22,019 nucleotides of DNA from Actinomycetota bacterium (lineage in GTDB: Bacteria > Actinomycetota > Thermoleophilia > UBA2241), in the NCBI GenBank assembly GCA_003132645.1, contig PKYM01000037.1, positions 1-22,019 of the forward strand. Reading direction: 5' to 3'. Position 1 is the stretch's first letter; every line of letters starts with the position of its first letter. Positions 6,604 through 14,442 of this stretch are shown here, in pieces. Below the pieces are notes generated by a model that was given only the letters and a program-made list of their open reading frames with translations, was not told where the DNA came from and did no database searches. The position numbers and the translations under genes were made by a program.

Positions 6604-8021
6604 GGCCGAGCCGTCCGTGGTTGGCGATCACCTGCGGAGTCGGGCGCGTGCATCGGCGCGGAGCCGCGCGCGTCAGAGGCGCCGCTCGCGCCAACCTGCT
6701 CCGGCCCCCGCTCGGGCACGAGCTCCAGCCCGTGCTCGTCGGCCAGCCGCTCGACGGCGGCGGTGGCCCGCTCGCGGGCCACCGCCGCCGTCGAGCCCCG
6801 CGTCATCAGAACGGCCACCCAGCGCTCCTGCACGGCGCCTGGCGCCCGCTGCGCGCGTCCACGGTCTGGGAGGTCGGTGAGCACCACGTCGGCCCCGTAG
6901 AGGCCGTCACAGCGGCGCAGGGGGCCGGCTGAGCCGACGACGTGCTCGCCGAGCACCTCTACCCTGCCGTTCTCGACCAGCACGTGCTGGTAGACGGCGC
7001 CGCGCCGGGCGCGCGGGTCTACGGCCGGAGGTCGGCCACCCGCGAACGTCTCGGCCAGCAGCGCCACAATGTTGACGTCGCTGGCATGGAACACGGCGGC
7101 CGGCGTCTGGCTGGGCAGCCGCGCGTCGATTTCGATCACCTTGGGCGTGCCGTCGGGCGCCACCATCACCTCGACGTCCATCACGCCGCCGAGCGCCACA
7201 CCCTCGGCCAGCCGGCGAGCGGCCTGGTCGAGGCCGCGCATGGTGGCGGCGCTCACACGGTCCGCCCCGGCGGCTGCGGTTGCGTCGGGTGCGGTCGCGC
7301 CGGGTGTGGTCTCGGCGCCTGTGTCTGTCGAGTCGCCGCCTCGCTTGGCACTGTCTTCCCCACCGCCGCCAACCGTCGCCGCGCCGCCCTCCCCATCGAC
7401 CGGTGCGACCACCCGCTTGCAGTCCAGCACGGCGTCGAACTCGAGCCAGGTCGGCAGCAGCGTGACGGCCTCGCCGCCGAGGCTCAGCACTTCGATCGAC
7501 AGCGAGGGACCGCTCACGAACTCCTCGACTACGGCGTCGGCGCCCTCGGCCGCCAGGTGGGCGCGAACCAGCTCGAGCGCGGGCTCCGAGAAGACCACGC
7601 TCACCCCGGCGCTGCCACTGCCCACGGCGGGCTTGACCACGACCGGAAAGCCGCAGGGCCAAGCCAGCGGCCGGGGCACGTCGAGTCGCTCGAACAGGGC
7701 GTTGGAGCGCAGCTTCGACGAGGTCACGGTGTAGGCGTCGAGGTCGAACAGCAGGGGCACACCGATCCCCGGCACGAACGACGCGAGGAAGGCCAGCGTG
7801 TGGTCGTCCTCGCAGGCGGGCAGCACCGCGTCGCACGAGCGAAACAGCTCGCGCGCCCGCACCGGGTCGCTCGTCACATCGAAGACGTGGCACTCGTCGG
7901 CCAGCCCGGCCGCCGGGCGCTCGGCCCGGCGATCGATGAGCACGACCTCGTAGCCCGCCTCACCGGCCAGGTAGGCGGCTTCCGTACCCTGCAGCTTGCC
8001 GCCGACGATCGCCAGCCTCAT
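6600..8021 (-). CDS. pylC: PylC, 3-methylornithine-lysine ligase (ATP-grasp)
   Basis: PylC joins (3R)-3-methyl-D-ornithine to the epsilon-amino group of L-lysine using ATP. Diagnostic segments are VGGKLQGTEAAYLAG (residues 6-20), FPVVVKPAVGSGSAGV of the ATP-grasp fold (125-140), VEEFVSGPSLSIEVLS (165-180), and MDVEVM with KVIEIDARLPSQTPAAV (281-310). These closely match archaeal PylC. I place the start at ATG 8021, which overlaps the pylB stop (ATGA); an in-frame upstream start at 8060 would only add an Arg/Ala-rich tail inside pylB. At 473 residues it is about 110 longer than Methanosarcina PylC. The extra consists of a Gly/Ala/Thr-rich insert (about 209-256) and an extended C-terminus (from about 435). 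The stop is TGA. Confidence 0.93.
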   Translation of the reverse strand: MRLAIVGGKLQGTEAAYLAGEAGYEVVLIDRRAERPAAGLADECHVFDVTSDPVRARELFRSCDAVLPACEDDHTLAFLASFVPGIGVPLLFDLDAYTVTSSKLRSNALFERLDVPRPLAWPCGFPVVVKPAVGSGSAGVSVVFSEPALELVRAHLAAEGADAVVEEFVSGPSLSIEVLSLGGEAVTLLPTWLEFDAVLDCKRVVAPVDGEGGAATVGGGGEDSAKRGGDSTDTGAETTPGATAPDATAAAGADRVSAATMRGLDQAARRLAEGVALGGVMDVEVMVAPDGTPKVIEIDARLPSQTPAAVFHASDVNIVALLAETFAGGRPPAVDPRARRGAVYQHVLVENGRVEVLGEHVVGSAGPLRRCDGLYGADVVLTDLPDRGRAQRAPGAVQERWVAVLMTRGSTAAVARERATAAVERLADEHGLELVPERGPEQVGASGASDARGSAPMHAPDSAGDRQPRTARP

Positions 8022-9100
8022 CGCCGTACGGCGCGCCGCTCGAGCGCGCCGGCGACCCACCCAGCGTACTCACCCGCCGTCGCGGCGCGCAGCCCGAGAG
8101 CCGTCAGGCGGGAGCTCGCCTCGGCCGCTGTGCGCAGGCCGGCGTCGATGTCGAGCTCGGACTGCGAGACGCCGGCCAGGCCTAGGTCGGGCGGCACGAT
8201 CGAGGTCACGACGTTGGCCCCCGCGGCGATGCGGGGTTCGAGTCCGTTGATGCCGTCGACGTCGAGCGTGGCGGGGATCAGGCGCTCGGGCATGACGAGA
8301 CGCATGGTGGCGATCGTGACGAGCTCGCCCAGGCTGCCGGCCGGCGACTCGTGCTCGAGCGGCGTGCCGCGCTGCGGCACGAAGCTCATGACGCGCACCT
8401 GGTCGACCGGCTCGTCGCGCATGGCGGCCACGCTCAGCGCGCGGTCGCCCACGGTCTCGCCGATGCCCAGCAGCATGCCGTCCTCGACCAGCATGCCGAG
8501 ACGCGCGGCGGCGGTCCGCGCGGCGGCGCGGGCGGCGAAGTCCTGGCCGACGCGCAACCGCGCGTAGACCTCGGGCGCGTGGGTCTCCTGATAGCAGGCA
8601 TACCACTCGGCGCCGGCATCGCGCAGGGCGGCGAGCACGTCGGCCGAGACCTTGCCGGGCGAGATCATGACCGGCAGCCCGGTGGCCTCTTTGACGGCCC
8701 GCACCAGCTCGACCAGTGCGTCGAACTCGTTGGTCGCGAAGTAGAGCGGATCCTCGCCCATCGTGAGGTCGATCAGATGGACCCCCGACGCGGCCAGCCC
8801 ACAGGCGATGGCGACCACCTCGTCTAAGGACTTGCGGTAGCGCGGACTCTCGGGATTGCCGCGGCGGTACAGGCAGAAGGTGCACTCGTTGTGACAGTAG
8901 GTCGAGAAGTAGACGAAGCCGTAGAGAAAGATGGCGTCGCCGAAGTGGCGGCGGCGCAGCTCGCCGGCCGCGGCAAAGAGCGCCGCGGCGTCATGCGGGT
9001 CGGTGACGGCCAGCAGGGTGGCGATGTCTGACCCGGCGGGCGGCTGCCCGTCGAGGGCGCGCTCGAGGATCTCCGGCAAGCGCCGAAGACCGCCGCTCAC
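8018..9100 (-). CDS. pylB: PylB, 3-methylornithine synthase (radical SAM lysine mutase)
   Basis: PylB converts L-lysine to (3R)-3-methyl-D-ornithine by a radical SAM rearrangement, the first step of pyrrolysine synthesis. The 360-residue protein resembles BioB/HydE-type enzymes. FLYGFVYFSTYCHNECTFC (about 58-76) carries the CX3CX2C cluster at Cys69, Cys73 and Cys76, followed by LYRRGNPESPRYRKS, a PylB hallmark. IDLTMGEDP and PVMISPGKVS segments follow in the barrel. The GTG start at 9100 overlaps the stop of the upstream nitroreductase gene (GTGA) and gives the usual family length of about 350; longer in-frame versions run inside that gene and are low-complexity. The stop is TGA and overlaps the pylC start. 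HydE is a weaker alternative, ruled against by the pylC-pylD-pylT context. Confidence 0.93.
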   Translation of the reverse strand: MSGGLRRLPEILERALDGQPPAGSDIATLLAVTDPHDAAALFAAAGELRRRHFGDAIFLYGFVYFSTYCHNECTFCLYRRGNPESPRYRKSLDEVVAIACGLAASGVHLIDLTMGEDPLYFATNEFDALVELVRAVKEATGLPVMISPGKVSADVLAALRDAGAEWYACYQETHAPEVYARLRVGQDFAARAAARTAAARLGMLVEDGMLLGIGETVGDRALSVAAMRDEPVDQVRVMSFVPQRGTPLEHESPAGSLGELVTIATMRLVMPERLIPATLDVDGINGLEPRIAAGANVVTSIVPPDLGLAGVSQSELDIDAGLRTAAEASSRLTALGLRAATAGEYAGWVAGALERRAVRR

Positions 9101-9804
9101 GTTCCCTCGTCCTTGGGCTCCGCCGGCAGGAAGCGCAGCACCTCGTCGAGCGGCAGGCGACCGGCGGCAGCCGGCGGGCGGCCGCCGGCGGGCGGCCCGG
9201 CGGCTACGCCGACGGCGACGAGCGCGGCCAGATGGGCCGGCTCCTCGGCGCCCAGCAGCACCTCGAGCCTGTGCGCGGCCAGCACCGGAGCGCACATCCA
9301 GCAGGCGCCGTAGCCCAGCAGATGCGCCGCCACGAGCAGCACCTGCACGGCGGCGCCGACGCTCTGCAGGTCGGGCCTGGCGCGCAAGCGGTCGCGCTCT
9401 TCGCGCGACACGCCGCGCAGCGTGAGCAGGCGATCGATGCGCGACTCGTAGGGCAGGCCGAACACGGCGATGGTCAGCGGGGCGTCGGCGAAAAGGGTCG
9501 TGGCCTTGCGCACAGCCGGCGCGTTGGGCGCGGCCCCGCTGCCCTCGGCCTCGGGCCAGCGCGCCACCTCGTCGAGGCGCTCTTCGACCGCGGCGCGCAT
9601 CGCGGCGAGCAAGGCTGGGTCATCGACCGCGACGAAGCGCCAGGGCTGGGCGTTGCCGGCGTTGGCGGAAAGCGTCGCGAGACGGACCATCTCGCGCACG
9701 TCGGCGCGCGCCACCGGGTCGGCCGTGAAGCGGCGCACGCTGTGGCGGCCCTCGACGGCGGCGACGAACCCTGGAAGGTCTGGCGATGGTGCACGGCGAA
9801 TCAT
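9097..9804 (-). CDS. Nitroreductase-family flavoprotein, first gene of the pyl operon
   Basis: The 235-residue protein fits the FMN-dependent nitroreductase superfamily. It has RHSVRRFTADPV near the N-terminus (the phosphate-binding RRS/RHSxR motif), ATLSANAGNAQPWRFV, and a C-terminal half with GAAVQVLLVAAHLLGYGACWM. The family binds FMN and uses NAD(P)H or another donor to reduce varied substrates; some members are dehydrogenases. I prefer ATG at 9804; TTG at 9813 would add three residues. A TGGTACGAT extended -10-like element ends nine bases before the ATG, so the mRNA may be nearly leaderless. The stop overlaps the pylB start (GTGA), so it is translationally coupled to pyrrolysine synthesis. 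Its role there is not known; a redox function in the pathway is only a guess. Confidence 0.85.
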   Translation of the reverse strand: MIRRAPSPDLPGFVAAVEGRHSVRRFTADPVARADVREMVRLATLSANAGNAQPWRFVAVDDPALLAAMRAAVEERLDEVARWPEAEGSGAAPNAPAVRKATTLFADAPLTIAVFGLPYESRIDRLLTLRGVSREERDRLRARPDLQSVGAAVQVLLVAAHLLGYGACWMCAPVLAAHRLEVLLGAEEPAHLAALVAVGVAAGPPAGGRPPAAAGRLPLDEVLRFLPAEPKDEGT

Positions 9805-9812
9805 CAGACCCA

Positions 9813-9821
9813 ATCGTACCA
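9813..9821 (-). promoter_or_regulatory. Candidate extended -10 element of the pyl operon
   Basis: The minus strand reads TGGTACGAT immediately before the nitroreductase start. TG-n-TACGAT is an extended -10 pattern, and the same nine bases occur before gatC at 20862-20870. No good -35 is seen 17 bases upstream. A start point would fall about two bases before the ATG at 9804. Confidence 0.4.
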
Positions 9822-9870
9822 GAGCTCACGAGGGAGGGGTCCTGTGAAGAAGTGGGGAGATCCGCCGCGG

Positions 9871-9969
9871 CCCCGGCCTGAACGCGCCGGGGCCGAACCG
9901 CCGCCCAGGACGCGCGGCGAGGCCGAACCGCCGGCGCAGGCGGGACGGCGTCTGCCGCCCCGCCTGCGC
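9871..9969 (-). terminator. Hairpin cluster after the aldehyde oxidoreductase operon
   Basis: A near-perfect 16-bp stem (9934-9949 with 9954-9969, one mismatch, loop GTCT) begins 14 bases after the stop of the Fe-S subunit gene at 9983. A second hairpin, CCCCGGC/GCCGGGG, is at 9871-9892. Neither has a U-tract in the minus-strand direction. They probably mark the 3' end of the upstream operon and separate it from the pyl operon. The block also has a direct repeat, GGCCGAACCGCC at 9891 and 9921. Confidence 0.55.
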
Positions 9970-9982
9970 TCGGTGCGAAAGG

Positions 9983-10486
9983 TCAGGCCTTCGCGGTAAG
10001 CGCCCTGTCGGCCTTGTCGACCTTGAGATCGACGGCCAGGACGTACTGGTTCTGACAGAAGGCGATGCACTGCGGGTCGCCGTCGCACAGGTCGCACTTG
10101 AAGGCCACCTTGCGCTCGGGGTGTTCGTGGATCACGCCGTAGGGGCAGACGTCGTAGCAGTCGCCGCAGTTGTTGCACTTCTCCTCGTCGACCACGAGCA
10201 CGATGCCGGTGACCGAGTCGCCGACCTTCTCCTTGCTGGCAAAGGTGCCGGAAGGCGTGACCGTGATCTCGCGCGCCACGATGGCGTCGTTGGGGCAGGC
10301 CTCCTGGCACTTGGCGCAGCCGGTCTGCAGGCAGCTATGGCCCTTGATCACCGCGGTCGTCGGGTTGACGTCGGCAAACAGACGAGCGCGCGACGGCTGA
10401 AAGCCGCCTTCGTGCCACGCCGAGCAGCCGAGTTCACACATATGGCAGCCAGTGCATTTCTTGCTGCTGATCATCACGTGAGGCAT
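9983..10486 (-). CDS. Polyferredoxin-like Fe-S subunit of aldehyde ferredoxin oxidoreductase
   Basis: The 167-residue protein carries 16 cysteines arranged for four [4Fe-4S] clusters. The groups are Cys11/14/17/21, Cys52/57/60/64, Cys104/107/110/114 and Cys131/134/140/144. This is the layout of HycB/DmsB-type electron-transfer subunits and of the small subunits accompanying some tungsten AOR-family enzymes. It would pass electrons between the catalytic subunit and a cellular carrier. ATG at 10486 has GAGAAAGGGAG upstream. The stop is TGA. It follows the AOR gene by 30 bases. The AOR stop is TAG and the frame is open from there into this gene, with ten intervening codons. Confidence 0.88.
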   Translation of the reverse strand: MPHVMISSKKCTGCHMCELGCSAWHEGGFQPSRARLFADVNPTTAVIKGHSCLQTGCAKCQEACPNDAIVAREITVTPSGTFASKEKVGDSVTGIVLVVDEEKCNNCGDCYDVCPYGVIHEHPERKVAFKCDLCDGDPQCIAFCQNQYVLAVDLKVDKADRALTAKA

Positions 10487-10516
10487 ATGACTCCCTTTCT
10501 CGCCGCGTGTCAGCCG

Positions 10517-12295
10517 CTAGAGCCGCACGTCAATGCCGAGCTCGGTGAGCTTGGCCTCGGTGGGTACGCCGTCCTCGTCCCAGCCGCGCAGAGCGTAGTA
10601 CTGGCCCAGGACTTCGTTGAATCGTGCGGTGCCGATGATCTTGCCGGCGGAGACGCCATCGCTGAACGGCTTCTCGAGCCAGGCTTCGGGGATCACGTCG
10701 TCGGCCTTGCTGTAGCCTTCGCGCAGGTTGAACAGGCGGCCGAGGTTCCAGACGCGCTCGCCGACCTGCGTCATCTCTTCTTCTGTGACCTCGCGCTTCC
10801 AGAGGTGCTTCATGAGCATCCCCATCTGCTCGTAGTCGATCGCCCAGAAGTCGCACCAGACGCCGCAGAACTTGAAGGCGTAGTGGTTCTGGAAGGTGAC
10901 GTTGAATTCGGCCTTGCTCTCGTCGAGAGTGTCGGCGGGCATGGTGCCCTCGACGATCTCGACACCGATCGGGAACGAGCGCATGTGGCAGGCGCCGCGG
11001 TCGGAGGTAGCGTAGGCGATGCTCATGCCGAACGAGCCGCGTGGGTCGTAGCCGGGCGCCTCGAGGCCCTTGACCTGCATGCCCAGCTCGGGGTGGCCGT
11101 ACTTGGCCGCCAGGGCGCGGGAGCCCATGGCCAGCTCGGCGCCGACGCCGGTGCGCAGAGCGAGCTGCTCGGGGATCTTGAGATAGGCCTCGATGTCGCC
11201 GAAGTGCAGGCCGAAGTCGTGGATGCCCTTCTCGGTCATGTCCATCGCCAGGCCGAGCACGTTGCCGGTCGAGATGGTGTCGAGGCCGTACTCGTCGCAG
11301 AGGTGGTTGAACTGCATGAGGGCGGCGATGTCGTCGACGCCGACGTTCGAGCCACACAGCGCGATGGTCTCGTACTCGGGGCCTTCGCCTTCGATGTCGT
11401 TGATGCGGTGGAAGTTGCGGCAGGCCAGCGTGCACTGGTAGCAGGCGCGCTTCTTGACGCGGATCTTCTTGAAGGCCTCGGAGTTGATGTTGCCGGCGCC
11501 CTTGAAGGTGCCTGAGGAGTAGTTGCGCGTGGGCTGGCAGCCGGCGCCGTCGGTCACGTCGACCAGGACGGGCGTGCCTTCTTCGTGGACCCAGTAGTTG
11601 GAGTCGGTGAGGATGTAGTCGGTGTCGATGCGCTCGATGTCTTCGAGGAACGCCCGCGCGTCGCCGACCGTGACGCGGCCGGTGCCGGCCACGGCGATCG
11701 CCTTGAGGTTCTTGGAGCCCATCAGGGCGCCCGTGCCGCCGCGCCCGGCCTTGTGGTACTGGTCGTTGGAGACGCAGGCCCAGGGCAGCTTGTGCTCGCC
11801 CGCGGGGCCGATCGACAGCGAGGTCATGTGCGGGTCGAAGTCGGCGCGCAGGGCGGCCTCGATGTCGGCGGTCAGCATGCCGGCATACTTGGCGGCCGGC
11901 ACGAAGCTCACCTTGTCGTCCTTGATGAGCACTGCCGTGAGCTCGGCCGCGCAACCCTGAACGATGATCAGGTCGTAGCCGGCGAACTTGAGGACGGAGC
12001 CGAAGGAGCCGCCGCAGTAGCTGTCGAGGATGGTGCCGTTAGCGGGGCTCTTGCCGCCCAGCACGACGCGCGAACAGGTGCTCACGTTGGTGCCGGCGAA
12101 CGGACCGGGCGCGACGATCAGCGGATTCTCGGGCGACCAGGGGTCCATGCCCGGTTCGGTCAAGTCCCACAGGTAGCGCAGCATCAGGCCCTTGCCGCCG
12201 ACGTAGAGTCGCGCCCATTCCATGTTCAACGGCTCGACCTCTGCGGTGCCCGTGCTCATGTCGATCTTGAGCACGTGTCCCTTGTAGAAGTCCAA
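10517..12295 (-). CDS. Tungsten-dependent aldehyde ferredoxin oxidoreductase (AOR family)
   Basis: AOR-family enzymes use a bis-tungstopterin and a [4Fe-4S] cluster to interconvert aldehydes and acids. The 592-residue length is typical of the family (about 600). The N-terminus (LYVGGKGLMLRYLWD) and PGPFAGT segment suit pterin binding, as does GRGGTGALMGSKNLKAIAV (184-202). Cluster ligands are probably Cys285, Cys288 and Cys292 (CYQCTLAC) with Cys477 or Cys481 near the end. DEYGLDTIS (334-342) corresponds to the conserved DxxGL(D/C) pterin motif. The start is TTG at 12295, after a GAGGGAGGG site. The stop is TAG. The pairing with a four-cluster subunit resembles AorAB- or BamBC-like complexes, so the substrate may be a carboxylic acid or an acyl-CoA; the sequence does not decide. 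Confidence 0.9.
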   Translation of the reverse strand: MDFYKGHVLKIDMSTGTAEVEPLNMEWARLYVGGKGLMLRYLWDLTEPGMDPWSPENPLIVAPGPFAGTNVSTCSRVVLGGKSPANGTILDSYCGGSFGSVLKFAGYDLIIVQGCAAELTAVLIKDDKVSFVPAAKYAGMLTADIEAALRADFDPHMTSLSIGPAGEHKLPWACVSNDQYHKAGRGGTGALMGSKNLKAIAVAGTGRVTVGDARAFLEDIERIDTDYILTDSNYWVHEEGTPVLVDVTDGAGCQPTRNYSSGTFKGAGNINSEAFKKIRVKKRACYQCTLACRNFHRINDIEGEGPEYETIALCGSNVGVDDIAALMQFNHLCDEYGLDTISTGNVLGLAMDMTEKGIHDFGLHFGDIEAYLKIPEQLALRTGVGAELAMGSRALAAKYGHPELGMQVKGLEAPGYDPRGSFGMSIAYATSDRGACHMRSFPIGVEIVEGTMPADTLDESKAEFNVTFQNHYAFKFCGVWCDFWAIDYEQMGMLMKHLWKREVTEEEMTQVGERVWNLGRLFNLREGYSKADDVIPEAWLEKPFSDGVSAGKIIGTARFNEVLGQYYALRGWDEDGVPTEAKLTELGIDVRL

Positions 12296-12389
12296 AGCGC
12301 CCTCCCTCTAAGTTGCTCAGGTTCAGCTTGGCGGGAGTGCCGCGCCGGATGGCGTCGCGCGAGCCCGCAGCGAGATGGTAGGTCCAGCT

Positions 12390-12419
12390 ATTGTAGCGAC
12401 TCGCCGAGCGGCCCGACAA
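12390..12419 (-). promoter_or_regulatory. Candidate promoter of the aldehyde oxidoreductase genes
   Basis: On the minus strand TTGTCG (12414-12419) and TACAAT (12390-12395, five of six matches to TATAAT) are 18 bases apart. They lie about 95 bases upstream of the TTG start at 12295. This suggests the AOR pair is transcribed independently of DUF3467 upstream. Confidence 0.5.
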
Positions 12420-12538
12420 TCGCGTGCTTGGCGCAGAAGGCCCGCTCATCTCGACAAAACGGCGTTCTGCCGGCCCGCCTACAACGGTCCCTCGCACCTC
12501 GGCCGGCGGCGCGGCTGGCGACCGCCGGGGCCGCGGCG

Positions 12539-12832
12539 CTAGTCGTGGTCGGGCGCCTCGGGCAGGTTGCGGATGTTCTCGCCGGCCTGCCACTTGCCGA
12601 GGTTGTCGTTGATCGCGTCGGCCAGCTCCTTCATGAAGCGCGCCGAGACGTTGACGCGGGCCACGACGACGCCGGTGACCTCTTCGTCGGTCTCGCTCTC
12701 GTGGTCTAAGCGCATGAAGGTGAGCGAGAACTCGTAGTCGGAGTGGCTGACGTTGGCGAAGTTGGCATAGACGCCGGCCATCATCTCGGGCGTGGCGTGG
12801 ATGTTGAAACGGCGATCCTCAGATTCGGGCAC
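12539..12832 (-). CDS. DUF3467 family protein
   Basis: The 97-residue protein matches the small DUF3467 family: INVxxxPEMxxGVYANFxxVSHSxYEFxLxF is recognisable as HATPEMMAGVYANFANVSHS (residues 12-31) followed by YEFSLTFMRL. The C-terminal half has VVVARVNVSARFMKELADAI. The family occurs widely in bacteria and archaea and has no established function known to me. The GTG start at 12832 has a strong AAAGGAGG site. The stop is TAG. It follows the dehydrogenase gene by 36 bases and is probably the last gene of the long gatC-to-dehydrogenase transcript. About 240 bases separate it from the AOR gene, which has its own candidate promoter. Confidence 0.82.
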   Translation of the reverse strand: MPESEDRRFNIHATPEMMAGVYANFANVSHSDYEFSLTFMRLDHESETDEEVTGVVVARVNVSARFMKELADAINDNLGKWQAGENIRNLPEAPDHD

Positions 12833-12868
12833 CGGGGCCTCCTTTAGGGGGCTTTAGTGGGACAGGGA

Positions 12869-13912
12869 CTAGGAGAGGCGGGCGACCACGGCGCGCGCGA
12901 ATTCGCGCGTGCCGGCCGTGCCGCCCAGGTCGGCGGTCGTCCGACGGCCCTCGGCGATCACCGCAGCCACGGCGTCATAGACGCGCCCGGCGGCCTCGGT
13001 CTCGCCGAGATGCTCGAGCATGAGCACGCCCGACAACAGGAAGGCCGTCGGGTTGACGACGTTCTGCCCGGCGATGTCGGGCCCGCTGCCGTGCACGGCC
13101 TCGAACAGGGCGGCCTCGGCGCCGATGTTGGCCCCCGGCGCGACGCCCGGGCCGCCGATGAGGCCGGCGCAGAGGTCGCTCACGATGTCGCCGTAGAGGT
13201 TGGGCGCCACGAGCACGTCGAAGCGCTCAGGCCGCAGCACGAGCTGCTGGCAGAGGTTGTCGACGATGCAGTCGTCGAAGGCGAGCTCGGGATACGAGCC
13301 GGCGACCTCGCGGGTCACCCGCAGGAACAGGCCGTCGGTGAGCTTCATGATGTTGGCCTTGTGCACGGCCGTGACCTTGTGGCGACCGTGAGCGCGGGCG
13401 TAGTCGAAGGCGAAGCGCGCGATGCGCTCGGAGGCCGCCCTGGTGGTGATCTTGATGGACTCGGCGACGTCGGGGGTGATCTGGTGCTCGATGCCGGCGT
13501 AAAGATCTTCTGTGTTCTCGCGCACCACCACCAGGTCGATGCCGGCGTAGCGGCTGGGCACGCCGGCGAGCGACTTCGCCGGACGCAGGCAGGCGTAAAG
13601 ATCGAGTGCCTTGCGCAGAGCCACGTTGACCGAGCGAAATCCCGACCCGACGGGCGTGGTGATGGGCCCCTTGATGGCCACCTTCGTGGCTCTGATCGAA
13701 TCGATGACCTCGTCGGGTAGCGGCGTGCCGCAGCGCTCCAGCACGGCGAGACCGGCCTCGTGGCGCTCCCAGGCGATCGCCACGCCGCTGGCGGCCAGCA
13801 CCGTCTCGAGGGCCTCTGCCAGCTCAGGACCGGTGCCGTCGCCGGGGATGAGGGTGACGCAGTGGGTCACTCGATGGGTCACGCCGTCGGTCGGGCGGTC
13901 GGTCACGATCAT
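12869..13912 (-). CDS. NAD-dependent isocitrate/homoisocitrate dehydrogenase family
   Basis: The 347-residue protein belongs to the beta-decarboxylating dehydrogenase family (isocitrate, homoisocitrate and isopropylmalate dehydrogenases). It shows [15 protein letters not shown] near the N-terminus, [30 protein letters not shown] and the metal-binding [17 protein letters not shown]. The [10 protein letters not shown] form is typical of isocitrate and homoisocitrate dehydrogenases rather than of LeuB. ATG at 13912 overlaps the LeuD-like stop (ATGA). The first 20 residues, with the repeat [10 protein letters not shown], are unusual, and an internal GTG nearer VTLIPGDG is possible. The stop is TAG, followed by TAA five codons later. 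It would complete the chain-extension module by oxidative decarboxylation to 2-oxoglutarate or 2-oxoadipate. Confidence 0.88.
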   Translation of the reverse strand: MIVTDRPTDGVTHRVTHCVTLIPGDGTGPELAEALETVLAASGVAIAWERHEAGLAVLERCGTPLPDEVIDSIRATKVAIKGPITTPVGSGFRSVNVALRKALDLYACLRPAKSLAGVPSRYAGIDLVVVRENTEDLYAGIEHQITPDVAESIKITTRAASERIARFAFDYARAHGRHKVTAVHKANIMKLTDGLFLRVTREVAGSYPELAFDDCIVDNLCQQLVLRPERFDVLVAPNLYGDIVSDLCAGLIGGPGVAPGANIGAEAALFEAVHGSGPDIAGQNVVNPTAFLLSGVLMLEHLGETEAAGRVYDAVAAVIAEGRRTTADLGGTAGTREFARAVVARLS

Positions 13913-14439
13913 CCCTCGGGCAGATGGAACTCGCCGTACTTGCGGAAGTGCTCGACGAGGCCGCCGTCGGAGAGGATCTTGAGCATGACCGGCGGCAGCG
14001 GCGCGAAGGGCACCGTGGCGCCCGTGGTCAGGTCGCGCACCTCGCCGGCCGCGAGATCGACCTCGAGGTCGTCCCACTGCTCGATGGCGCTCGTGTCGCA
14101 GGTAAGCACCGGCAGCCCGACGTTGATCGCGTTGCGAAAGAAGATGCGCGCGAACGATTGTGCGAGCACCGCGGCGACGCCGGCGAGCTTGATGATGCGC
14201 GGCGCGTGCTCGCGGCTCGAGCCGAGCCCGAAGTTGCGCCCGCCGACCACGAGATCGCCCGCCTTGACGCGCTTGGCGAACTCAGGGTTGGCGTCTTCGA
14301 GCACGTGCTTGGCGAGCTCGGGCAGGTCGGTGCGCAGGTGGAACAGGCGGCCCGGCGCGATGTGGTCGGTCGAGATGCCGTCGCCGAACGTCCAGGCGCG
14401 TCCGCGCAGGATGTCGTCGCTGCCGCCGGGGGTCGCCAT
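13909..14439 (-). CDS. Aconitase-family small subunit (LeuD/homoaconitase type)
   Basis: The 176-residue protein is a separate swivelling small subunit of the LeuCD/homoaconitase type. Motifs are [15 protein letters not shown] (18-32), [15 protein letters not shown] (66-80), and [17 protein letters not shown]. It would pair with the large subunit encoded at 14951-16243 and contribute the substrate-recognition loop. That loop region reads GRLFHLRTD rather than the simple YLxx pattern used to separate isopropylmalate from homoaconitate enzymes, so specificity stays open. ATG is at 14439, three bases after the cyclophilin stop. The stop TGA overlaps the dehydrogenase start. Confidence 0.88.
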   Translation of the reverse strand: MATPGGSDDILRGRAWTFGDGISTDHIAPGRLFHLRTDLPELAKHVLEDANPEFAKRVKAGDLVVGGRNFGLGSSREHAPRIIKLAGVAAVLAQSFARIFFRNAINVGLPVLTCDTSAIEQWDDLEVDLAAGEVRDLTTGATVPFAPLPPVMLKILSDGGLVEHFRKYGEFHLPEG

Positions 14440-14442
14440 GGG

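Noticed and set aside
6942..8567. Open frame of 541 codons antisense to pylC and pylB.
   Set aside because: Its composition is that of a complementary-strand shadow, and the minus-strand frame has clear PylB/PylC motifs.
8018..9295. An extended PylB of 425 residues starting at 9295, possibly a fusion.
   Set aside because: The extra 65 residues are Arg/Ala/Gly-rich and lie within the nitroreductase gene; GTG at 9100 overlaps its stop codon and gives the normal PylB length.
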